From positions 16,265 to 80,264 of the forward strand of contig NZ_CABSIF010000015.1 in NCBI RefSeq assembly GCF_902477725.1: 64,000 bases of DNA, read 5' to 3'. The position numbers and the translations under genes were made by a program. Within the stretch, counting starts at the first letter, position 1. The number at the start of each line of letters is the position of its first letter. The DNA comes from an uncultured Desulfovibrio sp. GTDB taxonomy: Bacteria > Desulfobacterota > Desulfovibrionia > Desulfovibrionales > Desulfovibrionaceae. The notes beneath the pieces are model-generated. The model worked only from the letters and a program-made list of their open reading frames with translations, was not told the origin of the DNA and did not search any database. This document shows, piece by piece, positions 61,484 through 64,000 of this stretch.

Positions 61484-63376
61484 TTACGCTTCAAATTGAT
61501 AGTTGCTGCCGCTGATGCGTTTGCACTGCTTTTTCAGCGTGGCTGCGGCCCGCGCCAGATCAAAGCTGCTCTGGAAGTTGCTGGCCTTGACGCCGACAAT
61601 TGTCAGAGACATGAGCGGGAAACGCTCCTCAATATTGCTGCGACTTTTGCCCTCAATGTAACCGCGCTGGACGTCATCAGCGCTGTAAAAGGCAGGCACG
61701 CTGTCGTTAAAGGCAGAAATAATGGCTTCGCACACGCTGGGGGCTGCTTGGGTGTCTGTTACGGCGATAAAATCATCACCGCCGATGTGGCCCACAAAAT
61801 CATCCTCACAGGCGCTTTCCTTGATGATGGACGAAAGGCGCTTGAGCGCCCTGTCTCCATTTTTAAAGCCGTATTTGTCGTTGTAAGCCTTGAAGTTGTC
61901 GATATCGAAGTAGAGAACAATGCGCGGCAAGCCGAGGCGCACAAGGCGCTCCAGCTCGATATCTATGAGCGCGTTGCCGGGCAGTTCTGAAAGAGGGTTG
62001 AGCTGGCGAGCGTTGGCGACCTCAAGCTCAATACTTTTCTCAAGCAGTTCCTTGACTGTCACCACGCCCTGATAGCGCCCCTCGCGGGTTACGGTAACAA
62101 AGTCATAGAGTTTGGCGTCATCACGGCGCATGGCCTGACGCGCGACCAGATCAATGGTGCACTGGTGGTCTACACACAGAAATGAGCGGTCCATGACCGC
62201 CTCCACGGCTTTGTCGGCAAAGAGGGAAAAACCAAACCTGCCGCTCAGTTGCTCGTGCAGGCGGTTGCGCGTGAGCGCTCCAACGGGAATCTCGCCCATG
62301 ACGACGCACAGGCCGTTGAGCTTGCTGTTTTTTTCAAACAGATCAACCACGCTGCGTATTGGCATGTGCGGCGGCACAACCGTGCCTGGGCGGCAAATAT
62401 GCCGCACATGAAACTTGTGGACGCGCGCGCCGAAAAATCTGTTTTTGATTTTATTTTCGCGGTGAATGACCTGGAGAGCCACGGGATCTACAGCTCGAGG
62501 AGTGGGATCTGGCCTGCGGAGAAAATACCCCTGCCCGTAGGGCACATCAAAACTGATGAGGGTTGCCAGCTCTTCTTCGGTTTCTATGCCCTCGGCAATG
62601 ATGCGTGTATTGGTGAGCGCCGCAAATTCCTGCATGCTCTTGATGAGCGCCTGCCGGGTGAGGTCTTTATCCACCCCGCGTATGAGCTGCATGTCGAGCT
62701 TGATAAAGTGCGGCTGCACGTCTGATATGAGGTTGAGGCCGGAATAGCCTGCGCCTGCATCGTCGATGCTGATCTGGTAATTCTGGCCTTTGTAGTGCTC
62801 GATAATCTGTTTGAAGCCACGCAGGTTCACAACCGACTCGCGTTCGGTGATTTCAAAAACGATATCCTCGGCGCTGATGGCAAAACGTGTCAAATATTCC
62901 TTGGTGAACCCCATGCCGAAGTGCGAATCCTGAATGATGTTCGGATTTACATTAAGGAACAGGCGGATGCCCGTTGGCATCTGGCGGGCAGCGCGCAGGG
63001 CGCTGCGCCTAAAGAGGTGCTCAAGCTCCAGCATGCGCCCGTTTTCCAGCGCGCACTGAATGAGGGCCTCGGGATTTTCAAGCGGAGTCCCGGCAGGGCC
63101 GCGCCCAAGCGCCTCATAACCAAAGACAGCGCCATCGCGAAGGGAAACAATTGGTTGGAGCACGCTGGTGATGACTTGGTTCTGAAGCACATCCAGCAAA
63201 TCTTGTCGGCGCTGCTCATCATCAGCAGTTGCAACATTCAGTGACGTTGAGGCTGGCGGCGGAACCATTGACGAGGCGCGGCATGGATGCGAATGCGAAT
63301 CTGCCAAGCCTGCAGGATGCAGCGGCAAATCGCAAAAAGTATCTACAAATAAATCCTGCGCGGAAGAATCGGGCAT
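61484..63376 (-). CDS. c-di-GMP signalling protein: EAL, CBS-like and GGDEF domains
   Basis: The 630-residue soluble protein has an EAL domain first (~65-300; VFGYEALGRGP near 90, ISIDDAGAGYSG, IIAEGIET), then a CBS-like region (~330-450; CTIDLVARQAMRRDDAKLYD), then a C-terminal GGDEF-type domain with HIGGDDFIAV in place of GGDEF. Domain order EAL-CBS-GGDEF is found in YkuI/VieA-type relatives; the GGDDF variant may retain little cyclase activity. ATG 63376 has GGAGGGGG upstream; the first frame start is four codons earlier. Confidence 0.85.
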   Translation of the reverse strand: MPDSSAQDLFVDTFCDLPLHPAGLADSHSHPCRASSMVPPPASTSLNVATADDEQRRQDLLDVLQNQVITSVLQPIVSLRDGAVFGYEALGRGPAGTPLENPEALIQCALENGRMLELEHLFRRSALRAARQMPTGIRLFLNVNPNIIQDSHFGMGFTKEYLTRFAISAEDIVFEITERESVVNLRGFKQIIEHYKGQNYQISIDDAGAGYSGLNLISDVQPHFIKLDMQLIRGVDKDLTRQALIKSMQEFAALTNTRIIAEGIETEEELATLISFDVPYGQGYFLRRPDPTPRAVDPVALQVIHRENKIKNRFFGARVHKFHVRHICRPGTVVPPHMPIRSVVDLFEKNSKLNGLCVVMGEIPVGALTRNRLHEQLSGRFGFSLFADKAVEAVMDRSFLCVDHQCTIDLVARQAMRRDDAKLYDFVTVTREGRYQGVVTVKELLEKSIELEVANARQLNPLSELPGNALIDIELERLVRLGLPRIVLYFDIDNFKAYNDKYGFKNGDRALKRLSSIIKESACEDDFVGHIGGDDFIAVTDTQAAPSVCEAIISAFNDSVPAFYSADDVQRGYIEGKSRSNIEERFPLMSLTIVGVKASNFQSSFDLARAAATLKKQCKRISGSNYQFEA

Positions 63377-64000
63377 GACCCCCTCCACATAAATTGCTGG
63401 GATGGCTGGGCTGCGGTCTGTTTACGCGAAGCGGACTGCGACATTAATTTTCAGCCAGCGCGGTACTCAGACTCGTAGTCACAAACATCACTAAGCCGAT
63501 ACTATGGCGGGTCTGTTACAGAAATAATTGATTTTGACGGCGAATTGGATTCGTCAGAGATAATTGGAAAAGACTGTTGCCAAAAAGAAGGAGGGAATTG
63601 AGCTCATTGTTACAACCGCATGACGCGACTTTTTACGGCAATGTTACGGAGGTAGACGTGCGCATGAGAGGGGCAGATTTTGATCGGAGCCTAGATGGTG
63701 GGACGGATGGCCTTTAGTGATAGCCGTGTCTGGTGTGGCAATGATGCCAAGAACGATTTGCTTAGCTCAACTTAATTCTATTTATTGCCCTTTGGGCACG
63801 AGATTCCGCCGTCCGGCGAAGCTTGGGCCGCCTGTGCGGTGGACAATTTCTGCTCATCGTAAAGCTGGAGTCTTTTGCTGCCCTCCGGGCACGCGATTCC
63901 GACGTCCGGCGGAGTTTGAGGCGCCTGTGCGCAGCGCAGCAAGTCGGGGCCGGTTATGGGGCTACGCCCCCCCTTCTCGCCCCCCCTTCTCGGCCCCCCT
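63377..64000. other. Gene-free window end with degenerate repeats
   Basis: No supported ORF in the last 620 bases. A ~53-bp unit occurs at 63786-63838 and, with about ten changes, at 63879-63931 (93 bases apart). The last 35 bases contain poly-C runs separated by TTCTCG (CCCCCCTTCTCG-type unit, about three times). Confidence 0.6.
63786..63931 (+). repeat. Two degenerate ~53-bp direct repeats
   Basis: Both share the order TGCCC, GGGCACG, GATTCCG, CGTCCGGCG and GCCTGTGCG with the same spacing. Function unknown. Confidence 0.6.

Noticed and set aside
1..64000. CRISPR array or cas genes, rRNA genes
   Set aside because: No regularly spaced repeats of 24-40 bases and no Cas or rRNA sequence were seen.

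Overview
The window looks like part of a Desulfovibrio-type (Desulfovibrionaceae) chromosome. The backbone is GC-rich, with octaheme c-type cytochrome genes, a chemoreceptor with a haemerythrin domain, indolepyruvate:ferredoxin oxidoreductase, many GGDEF/EAL proteins and flagellar genes under a sigma-54-like promoter. This taxonomic call is inferred from gene content; no rRNA gene or marker was compared.

Layout. 1-2.8 kb: 3' part of an RNase E/G gene, queH and tRNA-Asn. 3.0-7.1 kb: a decayed beta-barrel remnant, then a sulfatase gene translationally coupled to an octaheme cytochrome gene. 7.1-7.9 kb: AT-rich gap. 7.9-12.8 kb: two c-di-GMP genes and a TauE/SafE-type permease. 13.0-19.1 kb: a catabolic cluster with an ABC amino-acid-type importer (binding protein, two permeases, ATPase), two ureohydrolases and a DUF1989 protein, which together suggest uptake and hydrolysis of a guanidino compound. 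19.2-20.8 kb: a GlxA-type AraC regulator coupled to a DJ-1/PfpI protein. 21.0-30.1 kb: Sel1 protein, LIC12162-family transferase, NeuB-type nonulosonate synthase, RdgB, then fliD and fliS, a set that fits flagellum assembly and glycan decoration. 30.3-39.3 kb: GGDEF protein, PAP2 phosphatase, hydrolases, a haemerythrin chemoreceptor, an Uup-like ABC-F protein and a methyltransferase.

39.28-52.83 kb is an integrative mobilizable element of about 13.5 kb inserted at the 3' end of tRNA-Ser(CGA). A 16-bp copy of the tRNA 3' end (18 of 19 bp with flanks) lies at its left edge, and a P4-type integrase lies beside the tRNA at its right edge. It carries integrase, an AT-rich unknown gene, an AlpA-like activator, a RepA-like ATPase, mobC, a relaxase gene with an mbeB-like gene nested in its 3' end, hipBA, a mob gene remnant and a very large AT-rich gene. 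That gene encodes a 1925-residue protein with an N-terminal Cap4-like (DUF4297-like) PD-(D/E)XK nuclease, a central STAND-type P-loop NTPase and about 1300 further residues without a recognised domain. This is the architecture of Avs antiviral STAND proteins and is the best candidate for a new defence system in the window. A 19-bp direct repeat (mob gene remnant versus intact mob gene) brackets hipBA, so the element looks composite.

52.9-64 kb returns to backbone: proA-nadD-TPR operon, a membrane-anchored TPR protein, iorAB, a chemoreceptor, an EAL-CBS-GGDEF protein and a non-coding end with degenerate repeats and poly-C tracts. Intrinsic terminators are clear after many operons.
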